DNA of 64,000 nucleotides from Calothrix sp. PCC 7103 (GTDB lineage Bacteria > Cyanobacteriota > Cyanobacteriia > Cyanobacteriales > Nostocaceae), in the NCBI RefSeq assembly GCF_000331305.1, contig NZ_KB217478.1:5863595-5927594 (forward strand), read 5' to 3'. Below the pieces are notes generated by a model. The model searched no databases. It saw only the letters and a program-made list of their open reading frames with translations, and had not been told where the DNA came from. The translations under genes were made by a program, and so were the position numbers. Shown here piece by piece: positions 20,570 through 28,778 of the stretch (the first letter of the stretch is position 1; each line of letters starts with the position of its first letter).

Positions 20570-21146
20570 TTGCTCCTTCTCAAGCCTGCTGTCTAAAAAA
20601 AATGTTTACAATTAGGCAGTTGAAAACGCGCTCCTAACCTAGCTTCATAATGTAAAGTACAAGTCAATACACCGCTGACACAATAAATCTAGCACTACAC
20701 GTTTTCAAAGTTATTGCCTTTGTTATTTTTATTCTATTATCAACCAAACATTTTTGCACTTGCTGTTTTTGATAATACATTTGATTTGCTTAGGTCAAGG
20801 ATAATAATTTTTTAAACTCTTTATTGTGCCTTTTTTTATGCCAAAAAATAAAAATATATTCAGGATACCAAAGATTTTAGCTTATTTTATATTAACTTGA
20901 TTTATACTTGCTAGTTTTGCCATATTGTGTAGCAATACATCAAAGCCAGATTCATTCATTGAAATTAGCTTGATATTTGCTGGTTAGATAAACTATTAGA
21001 TTAGGACTTGTTAATTCTTAGAAACAATGACTCACGCCAAGAAACCCGGTTTCTACGCAAAATTGTTATTTTTATTGTCAGGTTCAACAAAGAAACCGGG
21101 TTTCTAGGATTTTCAACATGGAACAACTCTTTTACACTTAAAACTT
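20570..21146. other. Long AT-rich divergent intergenic region with one repeat element
   Basis: The 577-bp gap must hold promoters for the kinase (leftward) and the NarL regulator (rightward). It is strongly AT-rich, with no convincing gene. The right part (21040-21106) is a full-length AAACCCGGTTTCT element whose spacer nearly matches the copy at 3612. Confidence 0.7.
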
Positions 21147-21797
21147 ATGATAAAAGTGCTGCTGGTAGACGACCAATACTTGATACGTCAAGGCTTGAGA
21201 GCTTTATTAGAACTAGAGCCAGATTTAGAAATTGTAGGAGAAGCTGAGAATGGCAGAGAAGCGATTGATTTAATAGCTCAGTTACATCCTGACGTAGTAT
21301 TAATGGATATGCGAATGCCAGTTATGGATGGGGTGGGCGCCCAGCGAGAAATTCAGCAAAGATTTAGCAATACAAAAACACTAGTATTAACAACATTTGA
21401 CGATACAGAGTATGTAGCAGCAGCTTTACAGTATGGAGCAATGGGTTATTTACTCAAAGATACTCCATCAGAGGAGTTAGCGGTAGCAATTCGTGCAGTA
21501 CATCGAGGTTACACACACTTAGGCCCAGGAATAGCTAAAAAACTATTTGCATTTTCAACGGACGTAGAACCAACACCTCCACCACCAGCTTTAGAACAAC
21601 TAACCCCACGTGAAAAAGAAGTATTACGGTTAATTGCAAATGGCGCCAGTAATCGCGAGATAGCCAAACAGTTATATATTTCTGAAGGAACAGTGAAAAA
21701 TCATGTTACAAATATTCTCAACCGATTAAACTTACGCGACCGCACTCAAGCAGCTTTATTCGCCAAATCATATTCATCTTTTCTCGAAGACACTTGA
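21147..21797 (+). CDS. NarL/FixJ-family response regulator
   Basis: A 216-residue transcriptional regulator with a receiver (VLLVDDQYLIRQG; acceptor Asp in VVLMDMRMPV; Lys in YLLKDTP) and a LuxR-type helix-turn-helix (LTPREKEVLRLIANGASNRE, then EGTVKNHVTNIL). It should bind DNA after phosphorylation. The linker is proline-rich (PTPPPPA). No kinase is in the same operon; the neighbouring divergent kinase (18302-20569) is the nearest candidate partner, which is inference from position only. Confidence 0.92.
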   Translation: MIKVLLVDDQYLIRQGLRALLELEPDLEIVGEAENGREAIDLIAQLHPDVVLMDMRMPVMDGVGAQREIQQRFSNTKTLVLTTFDDTEYVAAALQYGAMGYLLKDTPSEELAVAIRAVHRGYTHLGPGIAKKLFAFSTDVEPTPPPPALEQLTPREKEVLRLIANGASNREIAKQLYISEGTVKNHVTNILNRLNLRDRTQAALFAKSYSSFLEDT

Positions 21798-21860
21798 TTG
21801 TAGGGCACTGCCACCATACTATCTAGTTTATGATGGCTATTTTTCTTTCCTTTCTTTGCG

Positions 21861-21910
21861 CCTTTGCGTTCTTTGCGGTTATTTTTTTACGAACCGCAAA
21901 GGACGCAAAG
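21861..21910. repeat. TTTGCG-type stem-loop between convergent genes
   Basis: Arms CCTTTGCGTTCTTTGCGGTT and GAACCGCAAAGGACGCAAAG enclose a T-rich loop. It lies between the NarL regulator and the deaminase, whose 3' ends face each other, and may terminate both; the sequence resembles a common repeat of this order. Confidence 0.7.
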
Positions 21911-21966
21911 TACGCGAAGGGGAGGAATCTAAGAATAATAAAAAGATGTGTGTACACGGTAGGGGA

Positions 21967-22395
21967 TTATCTTTGAAACAATTCCATACATTCTTTGCGT
22001 AGAACTCCGCGTGTGACTATAATATTTTTAAAGCTCTTGGCAATTATTTCTTCACAAGAGATATCAATTTGTGATTGTTTTACTTCTATTAAATCTTTAA
22101 TCGAGGCGCCGTAAACAATTTGTGATATCCCCGTCCATACACAAGCAGTGGCACACATTGGACAAGGTTCACCAGTTGTATAAATTGTATATCCTTCTAA
22201 AGAAGTATTTTTTAGATTAGCCGTTAATTTACGAATGGCGTTGATTTCTGCATGTGCGGTAGGGTTACAGTCTTGTCGCACGGTGTTATAAGCAATGGTA
22301 ACAACTTCGTTATTTTTGACAATTGCTGCACCATAAGGTGCATCACCTTTTTTTGCTGCTTCAAGTGCTATACGCATAAAATATTCATTATCCAT
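21967..22395 (-). CDS. Zinc-dependent nucleoside/base deaminase (guanine or tRNA-adenosine type)
   Basis: A 142-residue cytidine-deaminase-fold enzyme with zinc ligands HAEINAI (His and catalytic Glu) and PCPMCATACVWTG (two Cys). The N-terminal DNEYFMRIALEAAKKGDAPYGA and the VYGASIKD stretch match the guanine deaminase/TadA branch. Length and lack of the TadA C-terminal helix sequence make guanine deaminase or a broad nucleoside deaminase more likely, but the sequence does not settle it. It is divergent from the channel gene, with 43 bp between start codons. Confidence 0.82.
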   Translation of the reverse strand: MDNEYFMRIALEAAKKGDAPYGAAIVKNNEVVTIAYNTVRQDCNPTAHAEINAIRKLTANLKNTSLEGYTIYTTGEPCPMCATACVWTGISQIVYGASIKDLIEVKQSQIDISCEEIIAKSFKNIIVTRGVLRKECMELFQR

Positions 22396-22438
22396 ATGGT
22401 TTATTTCATGGGTTCTTTGTCTTAATTAAACATTATTT

Positions 22439-23212
22439 ATGCTACTTAGTAGAGAAAAAATCAATTTCTACCTCAAAGACCTTGACACACCAGCGGGAAA
22501 GATTATCAATCTTGCTATAGCTGGTTTAGTACTGATTTCATCTGGTATTTTTGTTGCTCAAACTTATACTTTACGTGCGGATTTTAATGAGTATCTAAAT
22601 ATAGTAGATAAAATTATTTTGGTAATTTTTGTCTTTGAATACAGTTTGCGGTTGTGGAGTAATAAATTTAATATTAGAGATTTATTAAGTTTTTATTCGA
22701 TTATAGATTTACTAGCAATTTTACCTTTCTTTTTAGGCGCCACCGATATCAGTTATATTCGTTTACTACGTTGGTTCAGAATTTTACGTCTCATCAGGTT
22801 TGTAGATAGCAAGTACATGTTTGGTATCAGTAATGAAGATGGCGCCATTTTTGCACGGATACTATTTACATTATTTGCGATTATCTTTGTATTTTCTGGG
22901 TTAATCTACCAAGTAGAGCATCCAGTTAACCCTACTAGCTTTAGAACTTTTTTAGATGCATTTTACTTTTCGGTCGTTACAATGACGACAGTCGGATTTG
23001 GAGATGTAACACCGATATCGCAACCAGGACGTTTGCTTACAGTTTTTATGATTCTGACAGGAATAGCACTTGTTCCTTGGCAGATAGGTGATTTAATTAA
23101 ACGCTTGGTTAAATCAACAACTCAAATCGAAACCATTTGTACTGGTTGTGGTTTAGCGTTTCATGATGCAGATGCCCAGTTTTGTAAAAGATGTGGTACA
23201 AAGTTGGGTTAG
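22439..23212 (+). CDS. Voltage-gated-type potassium channel with C-terminal zinc ribbon
   Basis: The 257-residue protein has an S1-S4 voltage-sensor-like region; S4 is arginine-rich (YIRLLRWFRILRLIRFV, residues about 101-117). S5, a pore loop with the potassium filter TVGFGD, and S6 follow. The C-terminus is a small zinc ribbon (CTGCGLAF, then FCKRCGTKLG). It should form tetramers in the cytoplasmic membrane. The ribbon may be a regulatory or assembly domain; that is inference. It begins a plus-strand run but is followed by its own 60-bp gap. Confidence 0.9.
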   Translation: MLLSREKINFYLKDLDTPAGKIINLAIAGLVLISSGIFVAQTYTLRADFNEYLNIVDKIILVIFVFEYSLRLWSNKFNIRDLLSFYSIIDLLAILPFFLGATDISYIRLLRWFRILRLIRFVDSKYMFGISNEDGAIFARILFTLFAIIFVFSGLIYQVEHPVNPTSFRTFLDAFYFSVVTMTTVGFGDVTPISQPGRLLTVFMILTGIALVPWQIGDLIKRLVKSTTQIETICTGCGLAFHDADAQFCKRCGTKLG

Positions 23213-23273
23213 TAGTGGCAACAGATAGAACTGATGTAACGGATAGTTTTGTTAATTTTTGTGGGGAATAAAT

Positions 23274-24395
23274 ATGAAGGTATCGAAAATTTTAGGTTTG
23301 ATTTTTATATTAGGTGGTATTTTTGGTTTTTCACAGGCGCCTGCAAGTGCAATAAGTCAAAGATTGGTAGCGGCAGGTGATAATGTTGAGAGTGATACGT
23401 TGCCGACTATTAGTAGGAATGCATTTTTCTACTTTCTGCGAGGTAATGAACGTTATGGTAGGGGAGATAAACGTGGAGCAATCGAAAATTTTAATCAAGC
23501 GTTAAAGTTGAAGCCTGATTTTGCCGAGGTTTATTATAATCGGGGTTTAGCGCGTGCGGAGTTGGGAGACAAAAAAGGTGCGGTGGAAGATTTTAATGAA
23601 GCGCTACTAATAAATCCAGGTTATGCTGCTGCTTATAATAATCGAGGTAATGCACGTCGTGAGTCTGGAGACGCGAAGGGAGCAATTGCAGACTATAATA
23701 GGGCACTAAGGTTAAACCCGAATGATGCAGAAACATATAATAATCGTGGACGTGCGCGTTACAGCTTGGGAGAAATGCAAGCAGCAGTTAGCGATTATAA
23801 TCAAGCGTTACAACTGAATCCTAAATTAGCAGAAGTTTACCTGAACCGTGCCAATGCGCGGGTAGACTTACAAGATATGAAAGGGGCAATGTCCGATTAT
23901 AATCAAGCGTTACAGCTTAATCCCAAAGATTATCAAGCATATTACAATCGTGGATTAACTCGACGTGAGTTAGGTGATATGCAAGGGGCAGTTGCTGATT
24001 ATACCCAAGCATTGCAAGTGAATCCAAATTACGTTGATGCTTATAATAACCGGGGAACTACGCATTTACAAATGGGCAACAAGCCAGCGGCAATAGCTGA
24101 TTTTAATCAAGCTTTGCTGCTCAACCCTAATCTTGCTGAAGCTTACTATAACAGAGGTAGAGCGCGCGCGGATATGGGAAATAAAAAAGGTGCGATTCAA
24201 GATTATAGTAGAGCGTTAAAAATAAATCCTGAGCTTGCTCAAGCTTATGGAAATAGAGGAGTTGCTCATTTTCAACTTGGTGACAGAAATAATGGCACTG
24301 CTGATTTACAGAAAGCTGCCCAAATGTTTAAACAGCAAGGACTCCCTGAATTTTCCCAGCGTGCGCTAGAAATCATTAAAAAGTTTGATAATTAA
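23274..24395 (+). CDS. Exported TPR-repeat protein
   Basis: The 373-residue protein has a signal peptide (residues 1 to about 25, hydrophobic GLIFILGGIFGFS, cleavage near ASA) and then about nine 34-residue TPR units with near-identical helices (AxxDYNQALQLNPKxAExYxNRGxAR). The repeats are more alike to each other than usual, implying recent internal duplication. It should act as a protein-binding scaffold in the periplasm. I chose the ATG at 23274, eight bases after GGGGA; an in-frame TTG upstream is weaker. It is followed closely by the beta-helix gene. Confidence 0.9.
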   Translation: MKVSKILGLIFILGGIFGFSQAPASAISQRLVAAGDNVESDTLPTISRNAFFYFLRGNERYGRGDKRGAIENFNQALKLKPDFAEVYYNRGLARAELGDKKGAVEDFNEALLINPGYAAAYNNRGNARRESGDAKGAIADYNRALRLNPNDAETYNNRGRARYSLGEMQAAVSDYNQALQLNPKLAEVYLNRANARVDLQDMKGAMSDYNQALQLNPKDYQAYYNRGLTRRELGDMQGAVADYTQALQVNPNYVDAYNNRGTTHLQMGNKPAAIADFNQALLLNPNLAEAYYNRGRARADMGNKKGAIQDYSRALKINPELAQAYGNRGVAHFQLGDRNNGTADLQKAAQMFKQQGLPEFSQRALEIIKKFDN

Positions 24396-24459
24396 ACATA
24401 TTTACTCCCAATATTGCTTGTTGGGGGTACTATGTTCATGTCTCGATAAATATATAAAT

Positions 24460-26145
24460 ATGCCGACTATTTACGTAAACCCTGAAAGCGGGAACGATAA
24501 TGCGAACGGTAGCCAACAGGCGCCGTTAAAAACGATTACAAAAGCGCTTGAGCGTGCAAATGCAGGTATAACTATTCAGTTAGCTGATGGGAACTATAAT
24601 ACTACAAGTGGAGAAAAATTCCCTCTAAATATTCCAGGCGGCGTTACGATTACTGGCAATGAAGCAAAAAAAGGTAGTGGAATTGTCATTGAAGGAAGCG
24701 GAGAATATCTAAGTCGTTTCTTCGCTCGCCAGAATGTAACTATACTAATGAATAGTGGCGCCGAACTACGGGGTGTTACAGTTACTAACCCAGCAACTCG
24801 TGGAACAGGAGTTTGGATAGAATTAACAACTCCCTTGGTTGCTAACTGTACTTTTACAAAATGTAAGCGCGAAGGAATTTTTGTATCTGGTGATGCCAAC
24901 CCAATTGTTCGAGATAATATTTGCACTGAGAACGCAGCCAATGGAATTGCAATAGCAAAAAACGGTAGAGGTGATATACGTAATAACTCGTGCTTTAAAA
25001 CTGGTTTTGGTATCGTAGTTAGCGATACTGCATCACCAAGATTAACCGACAACAAAATTTACGAAAACCGTTCAGGTTTCATTATCTCTAACGACGCGCG
25101 TCCAATATTGCGAACCAACGTATGTGAACGCAACGTTCAAGATGGCATGACTGTAATAGCCAATGCTCTACCCGACATTGGTAGTACAAATAGCCCAGGT
25201 GGTAATATTTTCCGCAATAACGGGCAATTTGATATACAAAACGTTGGTTCCAATAAATTAGTATCAGTCGGAAACCAAATAGATCCAGCAAAATGCAAAG
25301 GAGAGATTGAATTTGTAGGGAATCAGGCGCCAAACCCTGTACCCACCCCTACACCAACACCTGTACCAACACCTGTACCAATTCCCGTACCAACCCCTAC
25401 ACCACCACCAGTTCCGGCGCCACAACCTGAACCCGAACCTGAGCCAGTACCATCTCCTGTACCAATTCCCGTACCACCTCCAACACCTCCAACACCCGTA
25501 CCACCTCCAACACCTCCAACACCCGTACCATCCCCAGTTCCAATTCCCGTACCACCTCCATCACCAGACAATAGTGAATTAAAAGATATAAATGGACATT
25601 GGGCAGAAGCATTTATTCGAGAATTAAATAAACTTGGTATAGTTACTGGGTTCCGCGATAAGACATTTAAACCAGATGCAACAATGACACGCGCACAGTA
25701 TGCAGCGTTGTTAGTAAAAGCTTTTAACCCAACAGTGAAACGTCAAGCGATAAAATTTAGAGATGTACCTGAAAGTTTTTGGGCACATGGCGCCATTCAA
25801 CAAGCTTACCAAGGACAATTTCTATCTGGATATCCGAACAATACATTCCGTCCTAACGAAAATATTCAACGAGTCCAAATAATAGTTTCGTTGGTTAATG
25901 GACTTGGGTTAGGTAATAACGCAGCTAAATCTTTGAAATCTTACGACGACCAAGGGAAAATACCTGACTATGCGAAAGATGAAGTTGCAATTGCTAGCGA
26001 GAAACGAATCATTGTAAATTACCCAAATATTAAGCAACTTAATCCGACTCGTGAGGCTACACGTGCAGAAGTTGTGGCAATGGTGTATCAAGCTTTGGTG
26101 GATGCTAAACGTGTTGCAGCAATAGAGTCACCTTATATAGCTTAG
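24460..26145 (+). CDS. DUF1565/right-handed beta-helix protein with Pro-rich linker and three SLH domains
   Basis: The 561-residue protein begins MPTIYVNPESGNDNANGSQQ, a DUF1565 start, and continues as a parallel beta-helix (repeated NxxxGI and LxxNxI turns) to about residue 285. A low-complexity linker of Pro-Val/Pro-Thr/Pro-Glu repeats runs to about residue 370. Three SLH domains follow (DINGHWAEAFI; FRDVPESFWAHGAI; the third more divergent), which normally bind secondary cell-wall polymers. No signal peptide is visible at the chosen start, which is odd for an SLH protein; the 25 codons upstream in frame do not form a convincing one. It may be cotranscribed with the TPR gene. Confidence 0.88.
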   Translation: MPTIYVNPESGNDNANGSQQAPLKTITKALERANAGITIQLADGNYNTTSGEKFPLNIPGGVTITGNEAKKGSGIVIEGSGEYLSRFFARQNVTILMNSGAELRGVTVTNPATRGTGVWIELTTPLVANCTFTKCKREGIFVSGDANPIVRDNICTENAANGIAIAKNGRGDIRNNSCFKTGFGIVVSDTASPRLTDNKIYENRSGFIISNDARPILRTNVCERNVQDGMTVIANALPDIGSTNSPGGNIFRNNGQFDIQNVGSNKLVSVGNQIDPAKCKGEIEFVGNQAPNPVPTPTPTPVPTPVPIPVPTPTPPPVPAPQPEPEPEPVPSPVPIPVPPPTPPTPVPPPTPPTPVPSPVPIPVPPPSPDNSELKDINGHWAEAFIRELNKLGIVTGFRDKTFKPDATMTRAQYAALLVKAFNPTVKRQAIKFRDVPESFWAHGAIQQAYQGQFLSGYPNNTFRPNENIQRVQIIVSLVNGLGLGNNAAKSLKSYDDQGKIPDYAKDEVAIASEKRIIVNYPNIKQLNPTREATRAEVVAMVYQALVDAKRVAAIESPYIA

Positions 26146-26318
26146 AGGTTGAATATATTGCTTTGGAATGGGACGGGCAAGGATGCCCATCCCACAAGAT
26201 ATACTGCACTTCTGTCATGAGTCGTGAACGTTAACGCAGTTTTCCCGCAGGGTAGCATCTCTTGTCATGCTGAGGAACGAAGCATCTAGAAGATTTTAAC
26301 GGTTATTAAAAGTATGGT

Positions 26319-26496
26319 TTATAAATCTTCTTCGAGAAGTTCAAGTACAGCAGCATCTAATCTTTTATTAGCATTTTCAGATAATTTAAAACAATAAGCA
26401 CTGACGGCGCCTGATATTAGTCCCAAAGCTGCTGTTGCTCTTTCGATGTTTATAGGATTTATATCATGTCCGGGTACATAACCATAATAAAATCAT
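26319..26496 (-). pseudogene. 3' remnant of an unidentified gene
   Basis: Minus-strand translation ending at TAA (26319) gives GYVPGHDINPINIERATAAL, then GLISGAVSAYCFKLSENANK and a leucine/glutamate-rich end (VLELLEEDL). It has a protein-like composition and one GGCGCC site, but no start codon: the frame is closed upstream by a stop contributed by the inserted hairpin repeat. It looks like the C-terminus of a gene disrupted by the repeat, or a chance frame; the family is unknown. Confidence 0.35.
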
Positions 26497-26563
26497 CGTA
26501 GAGACGCGATTAATCGCGTCTCTACATTGTCGGGAATTATGGGCAAGCAACCGGACATGATAT
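26461..26563. repeat. 103-bp composite palindrome (repeat inside repeat)
   Basis: Perfect 13-bp outer arms ATATCATGTCCGG and CCGGACATGATAT enclose a partly paired middle whose centre (26498-26525) is a perfect 28-bp palindrome with arms GTAGAGACGCGATT and AATCGCGTCTCTAC. It resembles one palindromic element inserted in the loop of another, or a MITE-like element. Confidence 0.8.
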
Positions 26564-26573
26564 TAGTTGAGTT

Positions 26574-27383
26574 ATGAGTACTTACATTTCTAAGGGTTAT
26601 ATTCCTGAACGTTCGAGTATAAAATTAAAAACTTTTATGCATGTAAATCAGCAACTACAAAAATTAGCTGAAAAATATTATATATTAATGAATCTTGAGG
26701 AACCGTCTGATTCGGAGCTTAATCAGCTAGAAGAAATATTAAAGTTAGCCACGATTGATGAAGAGGTAAATGATTTACTTATTAAAATAGATGAACATAT
26801 TGCTATAGAAGCGGGTTTGATTCGTAATGAAGTCGCATCAAAATCTTGGTTAGCAAGTTTAGCTTTATTCATTACAGAGAAGCATTTCTCTCAACGGAAT
26901 AAAAAATTAGTCAATCTTTCATTACTTAGCGTTATGTCGGTAGGAACATTACTGTTACTTCAACAATGCGATAGTATGCAAGCAAAGATAACGTATAATA
27001 CATTATTTAATTATCACCAAGGTACGGCGCCTGTACACAAAAAAGAAACGAAGCAACAAAAAGATGTAGCATTAGAGACTTTAAGTATAAATGCTGATAC
27101 CGCAAGACCGAATGTGCCGCAAAATATAGCTTTGTTACAAAAACAACTAGAGTATGAATCGAAACAAATAAAATATGAACATCAGCAAATAAATTTTCAG
27201 AGGTGCCAGCTTAGTTTTGAAGCGAAACAAAAGCAAGCAGAGTCAAAGCATTTATTTGAACAAGCACAGCAATATTTGCAACAAGCTCAACAATGTAAAA
27301 AAGAATCTAAACAATCATTATCTTTATCAAAGCAATATGAAATGAAAGCCGAACAATCATTATCAATGGCTCAAGAAACATAA
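26574..27383 (+). CDS. Hypothetical single-pass membrane protein with Gln/Lys-rich coiled coil
   Basis: A 269-residue protein I do not recognise. The N-terminal 110 residues are helical and charged (LEEPSDSELNQLEEILKLA), a hydrophobic stretch near 122-140 (LVNLSLLSVMSVGTLLLLQQ) is a likely membrane helix or an internal signal anchor, and residues about 195-269 form a Gln/Lys/Glu-rich coiled coil (KQLEYESKQIKYEHQQINF). It starts at an ATG just after the composite palindrome and is followed by a repeat. Function unknown. Confidence 0.65.
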   Translation: MSTYISKGYIPERSSIKLKTFMHVNQQLQKLAEKYYILMNLEEPSDSELNQLEEILKLATIDEEVNDLLIKIDEHIAIEAGLIRNEVASKSWLASLALFITEKHFSQRNKKLVNLSLLSVMSVGTLLLLQQCDSMQAKITYNTLFNYHQGTAPVHKKETKQQKDVALETLSINADTARPNVPQNIALLQKQLEYESKQIKYEHQQINFQRCQLSFEAKQKQAESKHLFEQAQQYLQQAQQCKKESKQSLSLSKQYEMKAEQSLSMAQET

Positions 27384-27390
27384 TGAGTGT

Positions 27391-27427
27391 AAACCGGGTT
27401 TCTATCAACAAAGAAACCCGGTTTCTA
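27391..27427. repeat. AAACCCGGTTTCT element, short copy
   Basis: Cores AAACCGGGTTTCTA and AGAAACCCGGTTTCTA lie almost adjacent here (short ACAA spacer), making a single hairpin eight bases after the hypothetical gene. It may act as its terminator. Confidence 0.75.
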
Positions 27428-27469
27428 TTGAGAATTAGTCAACTCTTGAATTAACTGTTCAGGAGTTAT

Positions 27470-27596
27470 AAGTAGGTGGACGGGAAAATTTACCGCTATG
27501 TAACGAAATGTAAATCGGCTATAATCCTTTCACAGTATGCCTTTAGCGCTCTTAACCGGAAAACCCCAAGTGTGGTTTATTTCCACCCACCTACTT
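27470..27596. mobile_element. Candidate 127-bp MITE overlapping the PIN toxin stop codon
   Basis: The ends are inverted repeats: AAGTAGGTGGACGGGAAA at the left and the complement of AAGTAGGTGGGTGGAAAT at the right, 13 of 18 matching, perfect over the first ten. The interior has no coding potential. The right end supplies the last codons and stop of the PIN-domain gene. No clear target duplication is visible. Confidence 0.6.
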
Positions 27597-27971
27597 AATT
27601 CGCGGAGTAGTAACAGGATAATCCCTAGGGTTGCGAGTAATAATTGCATCAAAGTTATTGTTTACAGCAGTACTGTATTGAATAGCATCTTCAAAGTCTT
27701 TAAAGTTGCTGCTCAGTGCCATATTTATTGATGCGCTATCAACGTTAGCAATTTGACAGAACAAAACCAACTGCCTTAAGTAAGCAATTGTCCAATCTCG
27801 ACCTCGTGCTTTGCGGATAATATAATATAAATCACTAAAAGTCGAAGCTGAAATAAAACCTTCAACCTGTCTTTGTTCAATTAGTACTAAAACTTGTTCG
27901 CTTGTTTGCCAAAAAGGTTCGCGCTCAAGTGCATCATCCACGATAATGTTAGTGTCTAACAAAACTCTCAC
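27591..27971 (-). CDS. PIN-domain toxin (VapC-like)
   Basis: A 126-residue PIN-domain ribonuclease: MRVLLDTNIIVDDALERE carries the first acidic residue, FSDLYY the second, and FEDAIQYSTAV plus IITRNPRDYP the C-terminal acidic cluster and R-x-x-D motif. VapC-type toxins cleave RNA when free of antitoxin. It overlaps the upstream antitoxin by four bases (ATGA), typical of a cotranscribed pair. The last residues (RIK) and stop come from a MITE-like element, so the native C-terminus may have been longer. Confidence 0.88.
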   Translation of the reverse strand: MRVLLDTNIIVDDALEREPFWQTSEQVLVLIEQRQVEGFISASTFSDLYYIIRKARGRDWTIAYLRQLVLFCQIANVDSASINMALSSNFKDFEDAIQYSTAVNNNFDAIITRNPRDYPVTTPRIK

Positions 27972-28252
27972 AGATTATGTTTCTCCTTTAAAGCTTCCCA
28001 CCTTGCTTCATCTGGGTCAAAATCAGGAGGAACATCTGGAGCGTTTTCAAATAATCCCTCAAATGCTTTAACTTTAGATTTTCTTTTTGGTTTATCTAAT
28101 GGTGGGTAACATTTTTCGTTCGTGTAACTCGAACTGGGTTCAAGAGTTTGTAAGATAATCAATTCCACTTTACCAGGAGCAATATTCAACGGTTCGTTAA
28201 CAATTAGGCTTCCTGATTCGTCAATTGTTGCATTTAGCTTATAAGCTTGCAT
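27968..28252 (-). CDS. Antitoxin partner of the PIN toxin
   Basis: A 94-residue protein with an N-terminal beta strand region (YKLNATIDESGSLIVNEPL, resembling AbrB-like or other small antitoxin folds) and a disordered, acidic C-terminus (FENAPDVPPDFDPDEARWEA) that should wrap the toxin. It lies upstream of, and overlaps, the PIN gene, the usual antitoxin position. It is assigned mainly by that arrangement; the family is common in cyanobacteria. Confidence 0.8.
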   Translation of the reverse strand: MQAYKLNATIDESGSLIVNEPLNIAPGKVELIILQTLEPSSSYTNEKCYPPLDKPKRKSKVKAFEGLFENAPDVPPDFDPDEARWEALKEKHNL

Positions 28253-28778
28253 TCTTCTGTTCCTTTTTACTTATAGTATAAAATGTCCAGCATGAAATTG
28301 TTTTAGAGTTGTTTACAAATTATATTATTGATTCTATTTTTGTAAACCTACTGGTTCATGTCATAAGTTTTGGAAGGTTGTAGGGTGGGCACTGCCAGCC
28401 CTTTCAACGCGAACTAGTGAACTAGTGTAGCAAGGCAGATGGCAGAGGGCAGATGGCAGAAGTGAAAAGCCTTATGAAACATACGCTTTTTACTCTTTCA
28501 ACTGTACTACTATTTTAGTCAAGCTGCACTAGTAACATAAGTACTAAAAGCTTAAGTAATTGGTTGCTTAAAAATAAGGTATTTTTTATAAAATATTAAA
28601 TATACGAACTTTCAAAGTGGCAAGTATGTTTTCTTATTTATACATCTTATCAAATACGGTTTTATTCATAACTTTGTCTTAGATAAAACATCATATTTGA
28701 TAAATTGTTGACATGAAAAATATGCACGAAAATATTTTACGTGCGGTAAGCAGTTAAAAAATATTCTTTCTTTTATAA
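28253..28778. other. Intergenic region containing the left end of the IS element
   Basis: The first 140 bp hold the antitoxin promoter region and a TAGGGTGGGCACTGCC repeat fragment. The IS left end begins at 28395. Past it are short tandem GGCAGATGGCAGAGG units (28435-28463) and AT-rich DNA without a gene up to the transposase stop. Confidence 0.6.

Larger units (their letters stand above)
26146..26573. other. Intergenic region built of repeats and a gene remnant
   Basis: From left to right it holds a GGGCAAGGATGCCC hairpin repeat (about 26167-26198), a GTCATGCTGA...GAAGCATCT repeat (26264-26287), a minus-strand coding remnant (26319-26496), and a 103-bp composite palindrome (26461-26563). 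No intact gene is seen. Confidence 0.7.

Noticed and set aside
24805-24825. An RGTG motif resembling part of the PatX/PatS signalling pentapeptide
   Set aside because: It lies inside the beta-helix fold of a large protein and not at the C-terminus of a small peptide.
25323-25571. Gly/Val/Thr-repeat frames opposite the beta-helix protein
   Set aside because: They are the antisense reading of the Pro-rich linker repeats.
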